Below, in pieces: positions 16,787-25,951 of a stretch of DNA of 64,000 nt. The position numbers and the translations under genes were made by a program. Source of the stretch: Nocardioides albus (GTDB lineage: Bacteria > Actinomycetota > Actinomycetes > Propionibacteriales > Nocardioidaceae). Where the stretch lies: positions 475,765-539,764 of the forward strand of contig NZ_BMQT01000004.1 in assembly GCF_014648255.1 (NCBI RefSeq), read 5' to 3'. Below the pieces are notes generated by a model. That model searched no databases. It worked only from the letters and a program-made list of their open reading frames with translations, and had not been told where the DNA came from. Numbering within the stretch: the first letter of the stretch is position 1; every line of letters begins with the position of its first letter.

Positions 16787-17419
16787 ATGCGCACTCGCAC
16801 CACCCGCCGTACCGCCCGACTGGCCGCTGGCGGCCTCAGCCTCGGTCTCGCGCTCACGATGACGGCGTGCGGCTCCGATGACACCAAGGACGACGCGGCG
16901 GTCGAGACCGAGTCCAGCGCGCCGGCCTCCGAGTCAGCCTCCGCATCTGCAGCGCCGGCCGGCAAGGAGGTGGAGGTGAAGATCGGGAAGACGTTCAAGG
17001 ACCCCGACACGGGCGACACGGTCGAGGTCATCTCCGCGGTCCGTGACTTCCCGTCGACGGAGGAGGCCGACCTCATCGCCGACGGCGGCGAGGTGGTGCT
17101 GCTTCAGGTGAAGGTCAAGCCGGGCAAGGAGTTCGGAGGCGCCGTCTCGTACTCGAACTTCGACATCTCTGCGGACGGCGGCAGCGACTTCGACTCGGCC
17201 GACTCCCAGTTGGAGGAGGAGCTGACCGCCGCGAAGCGTACGCCGCTCGACAGCGTGCGGCGGATGGAGGGCGGCGAGCAGACCGGGTGGATCGCCTACA
17301 CGGTCGACGAGAAGGGTGACACCTACCTCATCGAGTACGAGCGTCCCGCCGCGAAGGTGATCGGCTCCGACAAGACGATCGAGGAATTCAAGGAGCAGAT
17401 CGAGATCCCCGCCTCCTGA
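16787..17419 (+). CDS. Putative lipoprotein (DUF4352-like), 210 aa
   Basis: The ATG at 16787 has GAAGGGA 6-7 bases upstream; a TTG at 16769 in frame is less likely. The signal peptide ends in LTMTAC, a lipobox. A Ser/Ala/Glu-rich linker follows, then an all-beta domain (VEVKIGKTFKDPDTGDTVEV, VVLLQVKVKPG, GEQTGWIAYTVDE). This pattern resembles DUF4352-type immunoglobulin-like lipoproteins. Role unknown; it is likely an extracellular binding or structural protein. A long perfect hairpin follows the stop, so it is probably a single-gene transcript. Confidence 0.75.
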   Translation: MRTRTTRRTARLAAGGLSLGLALTMTACGSDDTKDDAAVETESSAPASESASASAAPAGKEVEVKIGKTFKDPDTGDTVEVISAVRDFPSTEEADLIADGGEVVLLQVKVKPGKEFGGAVSYSNFDISADGGSDFDSADSQLEEELTAAKRTPLDSVRRMEGGEQTGWIAYTVDEKGDTYLIEYERPAAKVIGSDKTIEEFKEQIEIPAS

Positions 17420-17430
17420 GACGTGACCGT

Positions 17431-17473
17431 CCTCGGCGGAGACCTGCCACTAGGTAGCAGGTCTCCGCCGAGG
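17431..17473 (+). terminator. Long hairpin terminator
   Basis: A perfect 17-bp inverted repeat (arms 17431-17447 and 17457-17473, 9-base loop) starts 11 bases after the lipoprotein stop. Confidence 0.85.
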
Positions 17474-17519
17474 CTCGTTAGGATCTGGGCGATCGTTGTC
17501 TCGGAGAGGGGACTTGAAG

Positions 17520-19241
17520 GTGCATCCTGGGGCACGTCGTCGAGCGGGAGTCGTTTCCGTTGCCAGTCTGGCGCTCATCGCCACCGCCTGCTCGGGTGAC
17601 CTGCCGGCCTCGGTGGAGGAGGGCACGGAGGTCGCGGTCGCGTGGTCCGGGTCCTTGACGAGCACCAACCCGGCGAGCAAGGCGAGCGTGACCGACGGGA
17701 ACCTCGACGTCGCCTCGCTGACCCGTGGAGCCTTCGGCACCCTCGTGAACGACACCGTCGAGCTGGACGAGACCTTCGGCAAGGTCACGATGACGGGCGA
17801 CGAGCAGGCCCGGGTGCGCTACGACCTGGCCGAACCCACCTGGTCCGACGGAGTGCCGATCGACACGGCCGACCTCATGCTCGCCTGGGCGGCGACCTCG
17901 GGCTACTTCCGCACTCCGAAGGAGGACAGCCCGGACGGCGGCGTCGACTTCGGAGCCGTGCCGACCGGGCTGACCAAGAGCGCCTACATCCCCGAGGTCG
18001 ACGAGGGCGCCCGCGCGATCGAGGTTCCGCTGGTGGTTCCGGTGGTCGACTGGCGTACGGCGCTCGACGTCGCAGTCCCGGCGCACGTCGTCGGGCAGAA
18101 GGCGCTGAAGATCGAGGACCCGATCGAGGCCAAGGAGATCGTCGAGACCGCGATCGAAGAGTCCGACACCGCGAAGCTGACCAAGATCGCGGACGCGTGG
18201 AACAGCGCGTTCACGGTCGCCGAGGACGGCAAGGCGTCCGAGGAGGCGCTGCTGTCCAGCGGGCCCTACCGGGTCTCGAAGATCGCTGCCGGCGAGAGCG
18301 GGCAGGAGGTCGACCTGGAGGTCAACCCCGAGTACGCGGGCGAGGCCCGCCCGACGTACGAGCAGGTACGCCTCACCCCAGCCGGCTCCGATGCCCTGGC
18401 CAGCCTCGGTGAGGAGGTCGACGTCGTCCAGGTCGCCCCGACCAAGGGCAACCGCAAGCAGGTGCGTGACCTCGAGCGCCGCGACTACGGCGTCGCGAAC
18501 GCCAACGACGGCACCATGTGGGCGTTGATCCTCCGCACCGACCGGGGCCTGTTCAAGCGCAAGAACACTCGCACGGCCTTCCTGCGCGCTGTGCCGCGCG
18601 GCGACATCGCCGAGGGCGGTGCGGGCGAGTGGGCCGAGGCGTACGAAGCCACCGATGTCGTGCTGTTCCCGCCGGGTGGCGAGAGCTATCAGATCGCCAC
18701 CGAGGACTCCGGGTTCGCCACGAAGTTCGGCGCCTCCGCAGATGCGAAGGCCCCTGGTGGTGCCCGGGTCTGCGTCGCCTACGACACGTCGAGCCCGTTC
18801 GCCTCAGACGCCTACGACACCATCGCGAACGTCGTCGACGACGAGGGCTGGTCCACCACCGACTGCGGGGTGTCCTCGGCCGACAAGCTCCTCTCCGGCA
18901 ACAAGTGGGACGCGGTCCTGACCCGCATCCCGGTCCCGCAGACCCCCGAGGACATCGCGACTCAGTGGGGGAGCAAGGGCAGTCAGAACGCGACCGGCGG
19001 CGGGGACCGCGACCGCGATCGGCTCATCAGCGAGCTGGCCCGCACCGCCGACCCCTACGAGGCCCGCGATGTGCGAGTCCAGATCGAGAAGACGCTGGTC
19101 AGGGACTCGATCGTGGTGCCGATCGTGATGAACCCGACGGTGACGGTGAGCGACAAGAAGGTCGACAGCGTACGTCCCCGGTCAGGGCAGGTCGCGCCGC
19201 TCGTCTCGACGGTCGTCGAGTGGTCGCCGACCAAGAAGTGA
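17520..19241 (+). CDS. ABC-type extracellular solute-binding lipoprotein, family 5
   Basis: GTG at 17520 is favoured, with AGAGGGGA 8-10 bases upstream. It gives a compact signal peptide ending in LIATAC, a lipobox. The 573-residue product shows the family 5 (peptide/nickel-type) binding-protein pattern. Examples are VASLTRGAFGTLV, YDLAEPTWSDGVPIDTADLMLAW, a large central domain and a C-terminal segment with VRVQIEKTLVRDSIVVPIVMNP. Such proteins deliver oligopeptides or other solutes to ABC importers, but no permease or ATPase gene is adjacent. It may therefore be an orphan receptor, like LpqW-type proteins in mycobacteria. It is followed after 24 bases by the FHA-FG-GAP gene. Confidence 0.8.
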   Translation: MHPGARRRAGVVSVASLALIATACSGDLPASVEEGTEVAVAWSGSLTSTNPASKASVTDGNLDVASLTRGAFGTLVNDTVELDETFGKVTMTGDEQARVRYDLAEPTWSDGVPIDTADLMLAWAATSGYFRTPKEDSPDGGVDFGAVPTGLTKSAYIPEVDEGARAIEVPLVVPVVDWRTALDVAVPAHVVGQKALKIEDPIEAKEIVETAIEESDTAKLTKIADAWNSAFTVAEDGKASEEALLSSGPYRVSKIAAGESGQEVDLEVNPEYAGEARPTYEQVRLTPAGSDALASLGEEVDVVQVAPTKGNRKQVRDLERRDYGVANANDGTMWALILRTDRGLFKRKNTRTAFLRAVPRGDIAEGGAGEWAEAYEATDVVLFPPGGESYQIATEDSGFATKFGASADAKAPGGARVCVAYDTSSPFASDAYDTIANVVDDEGWSTTDCGVSSADKLLSGNKWDAVLTRIPVPQTPEDIATQWGSKGSQNATGGGDRDRDRLISELARTADPYEARDVRVQIEKTLVRDSIVVPIVMNPTVTVSDKKVDSVRPRSGQVAPLVSTVVEWSPTKK

Positions 19242-19265
19242 ACTGAAAATTCGAGTCGGGGGGCC

Positions 19266-20840
19266 ATGACCGATCTGACATTGACGGCGCAAGGACGAGA
19301 CTGGCGCCTCGAACCAGGGCGCACCTACACGCTCGGGCGCGCTCAAGGCGCCGACCTCGTGGTGGCCAGCGACCTCGTCTCCGGCAAGCACGCCTCCATC
19401 GCCTCGGTCGACGGCGCCTGGGTGCTCACCGACCTGAACAGCACGAACGGGACGTACGTCGGGGGGAGGCGGGTCCCGTCGGTCACCCTTGCTCCGGGCA
19501 CGTCCGTGATGGTCGGTGGCGTCGACGACGGCGTCCGGATCGACGTGGCCGCGGCGGCACCGGAGTGGGCGCCGCCGGTTCAGCAGGCGCCCCCGGTGGG
19601 GCCGCAGGTGGCGACGCAGCCGGTGGCGTCCTGGCAGCAGATCCGGGCGACGAAGCGGAACCGCGGCGGTCAGGTCCTCGGCATCGCAGGTGCGGCCGCT
19701 GCGATCGTCGCCGCGGTGGTCCTCGTGCTGACCATGGTCGTATTCGACGACGGTGCGCCGAGTGCCGAGACCCCGCCCAAGCCGAAGAAGATTCCCGTCG
19801 AGGGCCCGATCGTGGGCGATGTGAACGCCGACGGGAAGGGTGATCTCGTCGTCGCCATGAACGAGAAGGACCGGCGGTTCTACCTCTCGGACGGAGGAAA
19901 GAAGTTCACGCCGCAGAGGCCCGGGGCGTGGGCATCGTGGGGTTACGAGTTCGCGAGCAGCGGACGCATCATGTGCGACGTCGACGGTGATGAGAAGGCG
20001 GACATCGGCGCCCCGAACGAATACTCGTACGACGGCCCGCAGACCTATGGGCTTCATCTCCAGACGGGCAAGGCCCAGCAGATCGCGCTCGACTCGAAGC
20101 GCATCGACGGTGCCTACTGCGGTGACTTCGACGGTGACGGCCGCAACGATGTCGCCTTCGCCGTCCGCTCCGAGGACGAGACGAGCGTCCAGATCAGCAT
20201 CGCCTTCCAGGAGGCGGACGGGCGGTGGGCGGCTCCGGTCGATGCCTATCAGACCGAGGTCCCTGCCGACGTGGAGGCGATCCCGCAGTATGCGTTCCAC
20301 GTCGGTGACTTCAACGGTGACGAGAAGACCGACCTGCTCTACGGGCTGCACCTGCCCTCCGAGGCCGGGATGTACTCGGGGACGGCGCTGCTGTCCGACG
20401 GGGAACGTCTCGAGGCGGGAGCGGTGCTCGGGATCGACGACGCGGCCATCAACTATGAGGGCCGGCAGACGGCGAACGGCGACAACGACGCTTTGGGCGG
20501 CATCGCCGCAGATGTGAACGGCGACGGCATTGACGAGTGGGTCCACCTCGGCAAGTACGGCTGGTTCGACGTCTACAGCCTGTCCGGCAAGAGATGGAAG
20601 GCCGTGCAGCGGAACGCGTCGCCCGTCAACTCCTTCGCCTGGGCCTCGGTCGTCACCTCCGATGTCAACGGCGATCACTTCGCCGACGTCGTGGCGGTCT
20701 CCTTCAACGGGTATCCCGCCGTCTTCGCGGGAAGCCCGAAGGGCCTGCAGCCGGGCAAGGTGGTCACGCCGTTGTTCAAGGACGACTACGCCAGCTTCTC
20801 GTGTCTGATCACCCTCGAGCCGAGCGGGCTTTACTGTTGA
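19266..20840 (+). CDS. FHA domain - transmembrane - FG-GAP/VCBS repeat protein
   Basis: The 524-residue product starts with an FHA domain (about 5-95; TLGRAQ, VSGKHASI, DLNSTNGTYV). A Pro-rich linker and one membrane helix (about 136-158) follow. The outer region carries FG-GAP-type repeats with calcium-loop motifs such as DVNADGKGD, DFDGDGRND, DFNGDEKTD, DVNGDGID and DVNGDHFAD. The predicted topology is a cytosolic phosphothreonine reader joined to an extracellular beta-propeller. I know of no characterised protein with this order. It heads a same-strand run continuing through the lipoprotein, the FHA-ABC transporter and the two kinases, whose outer domains are also FG-GAP propellers. Confidence 0.85.
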   Translation: MTDLTLTAQGRDWRLEPGRTYTLGRAQGADLVVASDLVSGKHASIASVDGAWVLTDLNSTNGTYVGGRRVPSVTLAPGTSVMVGGVDDGVRIDVAAAAPEWAPPVQQAPPVGPQVATQPVASWQQIRATKRNRGGQVLGIAGAAAAIVAAVVLVLTMVVFDDGAPSAETPPKPKKIPVEGPIVGDVNADGKGDLVVAMNEKDRRFYLSDGGKKFTPQRPGAWASWGYEFASSGRIMCDVDGDEKADIGAPNEYSYDGPQTYGLHLQTGKAQQIALDSKRIDGAYCGDFDGDGRNDVAFAVRSEDETSVQISIAFQEADGRWAAPVDAYQTEVPADVEAIPQYAFHVGDFNGDEKTDLLYGLHLPSEAGMYSGTALLSDGERLEAGAVLGIDDAAINYEGRQTANGDNDALGGIAADVNGDGIDEWVHLGKYGWFDVYSLSGKRWKAVQRNASPVNSFAWASVVTSDVNGDHFADVVAVSFNGYPAVFAGSPKGLQPGKVVTPLFKDDYASFSCLITLEPSGLYC

Positions 20841-20866
20841 GTCCGATCTCGGAAGGTGGGTCCACG

Positions 20867-21205
20867 ATGACCATGTCCATCTCGCAAACGATCCGACCAC
20901 GTGGCGTGCTCGCGCTCGCATTCGTGTCGGTGGCTGCGTACGCGCTGACGGCGTGTGGCGCGAGCGTCTCGGAGAAGACCGTCGAGGAGGCGGTCTCCGA
21001 CGGCATCGCCGACAAGATAGGCCTGCGCCCGAAGGAGGTCGACTGCCCGGGCGGGATGCCTCTCGAGGTGGGCGGGGAGGCCAACTGCACGCTGGTCGTG
21101 GTCGATGACCGCGAGATCGGGCTGACGGTCCGGATCGCCTCGATCGACGGGGTGAAACCCGAGTTCGAGTACGACGTCGACCTTGCGAAGCTGCTGGAGA
21201 AATAG
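20867..21205 (+). CDS. DUF4333-like lipoprotein, 112 aa
   Basis: The ATG at 20867 follows GGAAGGTGGG. The signal peptide ends in ALTAC (lipobox). The mature part has VDCPGGMPLEVGGEANCTLVV, with two Cys spaced as in DUF4333 proteins, which are small secreted or lipid-anchored domains of unknown role. It lies 26 bases after the FHA-FG-GAP gene and 5 bases before the FHA-ABC gene, so it is part of the same operon. It may be an accessory subunit of that membrane complex; this is inference from position. Confidence 0.75.
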   Translation: MTMSISQTIRPRGVLALAFVSVAAYALTACGASVSEKTVEEAVSDGIADKIGLRPKEVDCPGGMPLEVGGEANCTLVVVDDREIGLTVRIASIDGVKPEFEYDVDLAKLLEK

Positions 21206-21210
21206 GCCCG

Positions 21211-23718
21211 ATGACGACGGAACTCGTGGTGAAGGTGCAGGGCCAGGAGCGGCGCCTCGCCAGTGGTAGCCATACGGTCGGTCGCGACCCGGAAGCGGGC
21301 CTGACCCTGCAGGACGGCCTGGTGTCGTGGCGTCACGGCGAGGTGGCGTACGCCTCTGACGGGTGGGTCCTGACCGACATCGGAAGCACCAACGGCACCT
21401 ACGTCGACGGACAGCGGGTCCCCGCCAGGGAGCGGGTCGCCCTCGTCCCTGGAATGGTCGTCTGGTTCGGCGGAGCCGAGGACGCTGCCGAACCAGGGGT
21501 TCGGTTGGACGTACTCGCGGCTCCGGTCGCCGCGCCCGCGCCGCCGCCCGCGCCGCCTGCGATCACGCCATCGCCGACTCCAGCTCCGCCGCCACCCCCG
21601 CCCTCAGCGGACAGCAACGACCTGGTCACCATGATGGCGGGGGACGGGGACGTCCAGGTTCTCGAGGCGGCCGAGGCCGCCCGTCGGGCCCACCAGGGAA
21701 ACGTCCTGATCCCACCCCGCCCGCTGGTCCCGGGGCAGACGATCCGGGTCGGTCGCGCGGCCGACAACGACCTGGTGATCGCCGGCGATCTTCTCGTCTC
21801 CCGTCATCACGTCGAGATCATCACGAACCCCGACAGCACGGTGATGGCGCGCGATCTCGGGGCCGGGAACGGCACCTTCATCAACGGCGCCCGGATGCCG
21901 AAGGGCTACACCGCGCCGTTGCAGCCGGGATCGATCCTCGGCGTCGGTCACACCACCCTCCGCCTCCACCAGGGCATGCTGGTCGCCCATCAGGACACCG
22001 GCGAGGTCGACTTCCTCGCCCGCCACCTCTCGGTGGTCGTCGGCAAGGGCGAGAAGCGCAAGCAGATCCTGCGAGACGTCTCCTTCCGGGCTCCGCAGAA
22101 GTCTCTGGTCGGCGTCATCGGTCCGTCGGGTTCGGGGAAGTCCACCCTGCTCAAGGCCCTCACCGGCTATCAGCCGGCGACCGAGGGAGTCGTGGAGTAC
22201 GACGACCGCAACCTCTACGCCGAGTTCGACGAGCTACGCCAGCGGATCGGCCTGGTGCCGCAGGACGACATCCTCCACCAGGACCTCACCATCAACGAGG
22301 GTCTGCACTATGCAGCCAAGCTGCGATTCCCGGCGGAGGTCTCGGCCGAGGAGCAGCAGCAGCGGATCAGCGAGGTCCTGCGCGAGCTCAAGCTGGACGT
22401 CCACGCCGACAAGAAGATCACCTCGCTCTCGGGCGGCCAGCGCAAGCGCGTCTCGGTCGCGGTCGAGCTCCTCACCAAACCGTCGCTGATCCTCCTCGAC
22501 GAACCGACCTCCGGTCTCGACCCGGGCATGGACCGGGACGTGATGCGGCTGCTCCGTGGCCTCGCCGACGACGGGCGTACGGTCCTGGTCGTCACGCACT
22601 CAGTCGCCCAGCTGCACCTGTGCGACCGGGTGCTGGTCATGGCTCCCGGTGGGGCGATGGGCTACTACGGTCCTCCGGAGGGTGCGCTGCCCTTCTTCGG
22701 CCGCGACGAGTGGGCCGACGTCTTCGCCGACTTCGAGAACCATCGTGACGCCGACTGGGGCGGCAAGTGGCACGGGTCGACCGAGTATCAGCGGTACGTC
22801 GCCGACGTCGATGCGGTACCGCCGGCCCACGCCGCGGTGGCCGCCGCGACCAAGCGTCAGAAGGGCCAGTCCTGGCTGCAGCAGGTCACCACGCTGGTAC
22901 GCCGCTACCTCGCCGTGATCACGGCCGACCGCGGCCTGGTCCTCCAGATGGCCGCCCTGCCGGTCGTGCTCGGACTGGTGTCGCTCATCATCCAGCCGGA
23001 CGAGGACCTGCTCCCGCTGAAACCGGACGAGCTCGGCAACATCATCCCCAACACGACCGCGACCGTGATCGCCATGATCCTCGCCGTCGGCGCCTGTCTG
23101 ACCGGCTGTGCCAACTCGATGCGCGAGCTCATCAAGGAACGTTCCATCTATGAGCGAGAACGTGCGGTCGGGCTGTCCCGGTCGGCGTACATCGCCTCCA
23201 AGGTCCTCGTCCTCGGTGCCATCACCGCGGTCCAGTGCCTGGTAATGACCCTCATCGCCTGCTCCATCCGCGGCCTGCCCGACAAGGGCCTCGTGCTCGG
23301 CCCGCTGACCATCCTCGAGTTGGCGATCCCGGTGATCTTCCTCGGAGTGACCTCGATGATCGTGGGCCTGCTGATCTCCGCCGTGGTCAGAACGTCAGAG
23401 CAGACGATGTCCTTGCTGGTCGTGTACGCGATCTTCCAGATCGTGTTCGGGGGCACTCTCTTCTCGCTGATCGGCTCGCCCGCCAACTGGTTCTCCTGGT
23501 TCATGCCGGCGCGGTGGGGTCTCGGGGGGATCGGGACGACGCTGACCATGAACATGCTGTCCCGGGACCGAAATGAGCCTGACCGTGTCGACCCGATCTG
23601 GTATCACCTACCCAGCCACTGGTTCCTCGCGCTGGCCATCATGACGGCCATGTCCATCGTCCTTCTCGTTGCCGTCTCGCTCTCGCTCCGCAAGCATGAG
23701 CCAGAGGTCATGCGGTAG
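21211..23718 (+). CDS. FHA-FHA-ABC transporter (Rv1747-like, ABC-2 permease fused)
   Basis: The 835-residue product holds two FHA domains: about 10-90 with TVGRDPE, VSWRHGEV and DIGSTNGTYV, and about 165-255 with RVGRAADND, VSRHHVEI and GAGNGTFI. A proline-rich linker separates them. An ABC ATPase follows (Walker A GPSGSGKST near 303, signature LSGGQRKR near 405, Walker B LILLDEPTSGLD near 425). The C-terminus is an ABC-2 type membrane domain (about 600-830). This is the architecture of M. tuberculosis Rv1747, an exporter whose FHA domains are bound by the kinase PknF. The substrate here is unknown. The Ser/Thr kinase directly downstream (22 bases) is the natural candidate regulator. Confidence 0.92.
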   Translation: MTTELVVKVQGQERRLASGSHTVGRDPEAGLTLQDGLVSWRHGEVAYASDGWVLTDIGSTNGTYVDGQRVPARERVALVPGMVVWFGGAEDAAEPGVRLDVLAAPVAAPAPPPAPPAITPSPTPAPPPPPPSADSNDLVTMMAGDGDVQVLEAAEAARRAHQGNVLIPPRPLVPGQTIRVGRAADNDLVIAGDLLVSRHHVEIITNPDSTVMARDLGAGNGTFINGARMPKGYTAPLQPGSILGVGHTTLRLHQGMLVAHQDTGEVDFLARHLSVVVGKGEKRKQILRDVSFRAPQKSLVGVIGPSGSGKSTLLKALTGYQPATEGVVEYDDRNLYAEFDELRQRIGLVPQDDILHQDLTINEGLHYAAKLRFPAEVSAEEQQQRISEVLRELKLDVHADKKITSLSGGQRKRVSVAVELLTKPSLILLDEPTSGLDPGMDRDVMRLLRGLADDGRTVLVVTHSVAQLHLCDRVLVMAPGGAMGYYGPPEGALPFFGRDEWADVFADFENHRDADWGGKWHGSTEYQRYVADVDAVPPAHAAVAAATKRQKGQSWLQQVTTLVRRYLAVITADRGLVLQMAALPVVLGLVSLIIQPDEDLLPLKPDELGNIIPNTTATVIAMILAVGACLTGCANSMRELIKERSIYERERAVGLSRSAYIASKVLVLGAITAVQCLVMTLIACSIRGLPDKGLVLGPLTILELAIPVIFLGVTSMIVGLLISAVVRTSEQTMSLLVVYAIFQIVFGGTLFSLIGSPANWFSWFMPARWGLGGIGTTLTMNMLSRDRNEPDRVDPIWYHLPSHWFLALAIMTAMSIVLLVAVSLSLRKHEPEVMR

Positions 23719-23740
23719 CGACTACCGAAAGGTTTCACGT

Positions 23741-25951
23741 ATGACGACGCTTCATCCCGGGGCGATGTTCGGCCACTACCGTCTGGATCGCATTCTCGGC
23801 GAAGGTGGCATGGGTGTCGTCTACGACGCCTTCGACACCAAGCTCGAACGCCAGGTCGCCCTGAAGATGGTGCACGCCCACCTCGCCGACCGGCAGTTCA
23901 TCGACATGTTCATCCGCGAGGGGCAGACCCTCGCGCAGATCAGGTCGCCCCACATCATCGCGATCTACGACATCGGCGAGCAGCAGGGCAGCCCGTTCAT
24001 CGTCACCCAGTTCATCAAGGGCGGCGACGTGACCGGGCTCGTACGCAGCAACGGACCGCTGGCGCCCCACCTCGCGTGCCTGGTGAACGCCCAGGTGGCA
24101 GGGGCGCTTCACGACGCCCACCAGGCGGGGATCATCCACCAGGACGTCAAGCCGGCGAACGTGCTCGTACGCAACCCGGCCAGCCCGCTCGACCCGTTCG
24201 CGTTCCTGTGCGACTTCGGGATCGCGACCTCGTCCTCGGACTCGCCCGCCGGCGGGATCACCGGCACCTGGAACTACCTGGCGCCCGAGTACGTCCGCGA
24301 CGAGCGCGACGCCCAGGGCCGACCGATCCAGCCGGCGCCGTCGCGAGACATCTACGCCGCCGGCTGCATGCTCTGGTTCACGCTGACCGGCAAGATTCCC
24401 TACTCGGGGGCGGCCGTGCAGGTCGCGATGGCCCATCAGAGCGCGCCGATCCCGCAGTTCGTCGGCACCGACGAGTGGACTCGGACGGCGAACCGGATCC
24501 TGCAGCTGTCGATGGCGAAGGACCCGAAGAGTCGCTACCAGAGCGCGGCAGCCTTCAAGGACGACCTGCTGAAGCTCCGCGAGATCACCTCGCCTCCTCA
24601 GCTCCAGCCGGCGCCGTCGATGACCGACCCGAACCCCATGCCGATCCTCGTCGCCGCTATCCGGCCGCCCACCGAGGCCGAGGCCATCCTGATCGAGGAG
24701 CAGGCACGCCCCTCCAAGATCACCCCGTTCCGGGTCGGTGCCGCGATGCTCGGCGTGGCCGCGCTCGGGGTCGGTGGGGCCTTGGCCATCACTCAGCCCT
24801 GGGTCGAGGACGGCCCTGAGCCGATCGTGCCGACCGTCAAGGGTGCGGCGTACGCGGATGTGAACGGGGACAAGTTCGGTGACGTCGTCACCAACGTCCA
24901 GAACCCCGACGGCAAGGGCGTCGACGTCGTCACCTGGAAGTCGGACGGACGCACGCTCACCCCGTCGAAGCCGGTCACCTACCAAGACCCCGCGCTTCCG
25001 GCCGACAACGACGGTAGTGAGGTGTTCCCGCTCTGCGCTGACTTCACTGGAGACGGGAAGAACTCGTTCGTCACCCTCGTGCGAAGCGAGAAGGGCTTCA
25101 CCTTCCACGGGGACCTGAAGGGTTCCCTCAAGGCTCCCGCAGGCGTCGTCGAGCAAGGCAAGAAGATGAAGGGTTCGACGTTCTACTACGACGTGGACAC
25201 CGACGACTTCGACGGAGACGGTGTCGCGGACCTCTTCATGACCACCACCTACGGGAATCTGGACCCAGATCTCGACAAGCAGGGCCGCACGATCGGTGAC
25301 GGCACGGTGTGGGTCTATCGAGGCACTTCGTCGGGGTTCGAAGAGCCGACTCTCTTCGCGTCCTTTCCTGCGGTGCCGCGTGAGGCCGTCGCGGTGGGGG
25401 ACTTCACTGGCGACAAGAAGGCTGACCTCGTGGTGCTGAACCGGGCTCTAGGTGAGCCTGAGGACAAGACCCTTACGACCGGAACTTCGACGTTGGACCT
25501 CTATCAGGGAGACGGAACCACCGTTTCCGCGGCCAAGCCGTTCTCCTTCAAACACCAGGGAATAAGTTCGTTCCTAGCTGGTGACGTCGATGCCGATGGC
25601 CGAGACGAAATCGTCGCCGCTGAGTCCGGTCGGGGCGAAGGGCAGGCGATCACGGTCGGGACGTTCAGCGATGACTTGGGGGAGTTGTCCATCGCCACGC
25701 GCGGAAAGCTGCCCAAGCCACGAAACGTCCTGGAGACCCTCAGCAGGTATCCCCTGACCCTTGCTGACGTGAACGGAGACGGGCTGACCGACGTCGTCGC
25801 GGCAACACAGGACACCAAGGACAGCCCGTACGCATTTTATGTGGCATTGGCGTCGAAGGACGGCCCGTACCAGGGTCACGAACTGGCGACGTGGAAGAAG
25901 TCGCCCGATGACGTGCATCGATACAACCTCATGGGAGGGACTCTCGGATGA
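23741..25951 (+). CDS. Transmembrane Ser/Thr protein kinase with extracellular FG-GAP repeats
   Basis: CGAAAGG lies about 8 bases before the ATG. The 736-residue product has an N-terminal kinase domain (about 12-270) with an intact glycine loop (GEGGMGVVY), VALKM, the alpha-C Glu (FIREG) and DFG near 158. The catalytic loop reads HQDVKPAN near 133, so the Arg of HRD is Gln. One membrane helix follows (about 329-353), then about six FG-GAP units, for example DVNGDKFGD, DFDGDGVAD, DFTGDKKAD and DVNGDGLTD. The outer part replaces the PASTA or NHL sensors of known mycobacterial kinases. Predicted active; likely targets are proteins whose partners carry the nearby FHA domains. It overlaps the next gene by four bases. 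Confidence 0.9.
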   Translation: MTTLHPGAMFGHYRLDRILGEGGMGVVYDAFDTKLERQVALKMVHAHLADRQFIDMFIREGQTLAQIRSPHIIAIYDIGEQQGSPFIVTQFIKGGDVTGLVRSNGPLAPHLACLVNAQVAGALHDAHQAGIIHQDVKPANVLVRNPASPLDPFAFLCDFGIATSSSDSPAGGITGTWNYLAPEYVRDERDAQGRPIQPAPSRDIYAAGCMLWFTLTGKIPYSGAAVQVAMAHQSAPIPQFVGTDEWTRTANRILQLSMAKDPKSRYQSAAAFKDDLLKLREITSPPQLQPAPSMTDPNPMPILVAAIRPPTEAEAILIEEQARPSKITPFRVGAAMLGVAALGVGGALAITQPWVEDGPEPIVPTVKGAAYADVNGDKFGDVVTNVQNPDGKGVDVVTWKSDGRTLTPSKPVTYQDPALPADNDGSEVFPLCADFTGDGKNSFVTLVRSEKGFTFHGDLKGSLKAPAGVVEQGKKMKGSTFYYDVDTDDFDGDGVADLFMTTTYGNLDPDLDKQGRTIGDGTVWVYRGTSSGFEEPTLFASFPAVPREAVAVGDFTGDKKADLVVLNRALGEPEDKTLTTGTSTLDLYQGDGTTVSAAKPFSFKHQGISSFLAGDVDADGRDEIVAAESGRGEGQAITVGTFSDDLGELSIATRGKLPKPRNVLETLSRYPLTLADVNGDGLTDVVAATQDTKDSPYAFYVALASKDGPYQGHELATWKKSPDDVHRYNLMGGTLG

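Noticed and set aside
17520..19241. A complete peptide ABC importer
   Set aside because: Only the binding lipoprotein is here; no permease or ATPase gene of that class is adjacent, and the ABC at 21211 is an exporter type.
19182..20921. A 579-codon minus-strand open frame
   Set aside because: Antisense to the FHA-FG-GAP gene; no recognisable protein features.
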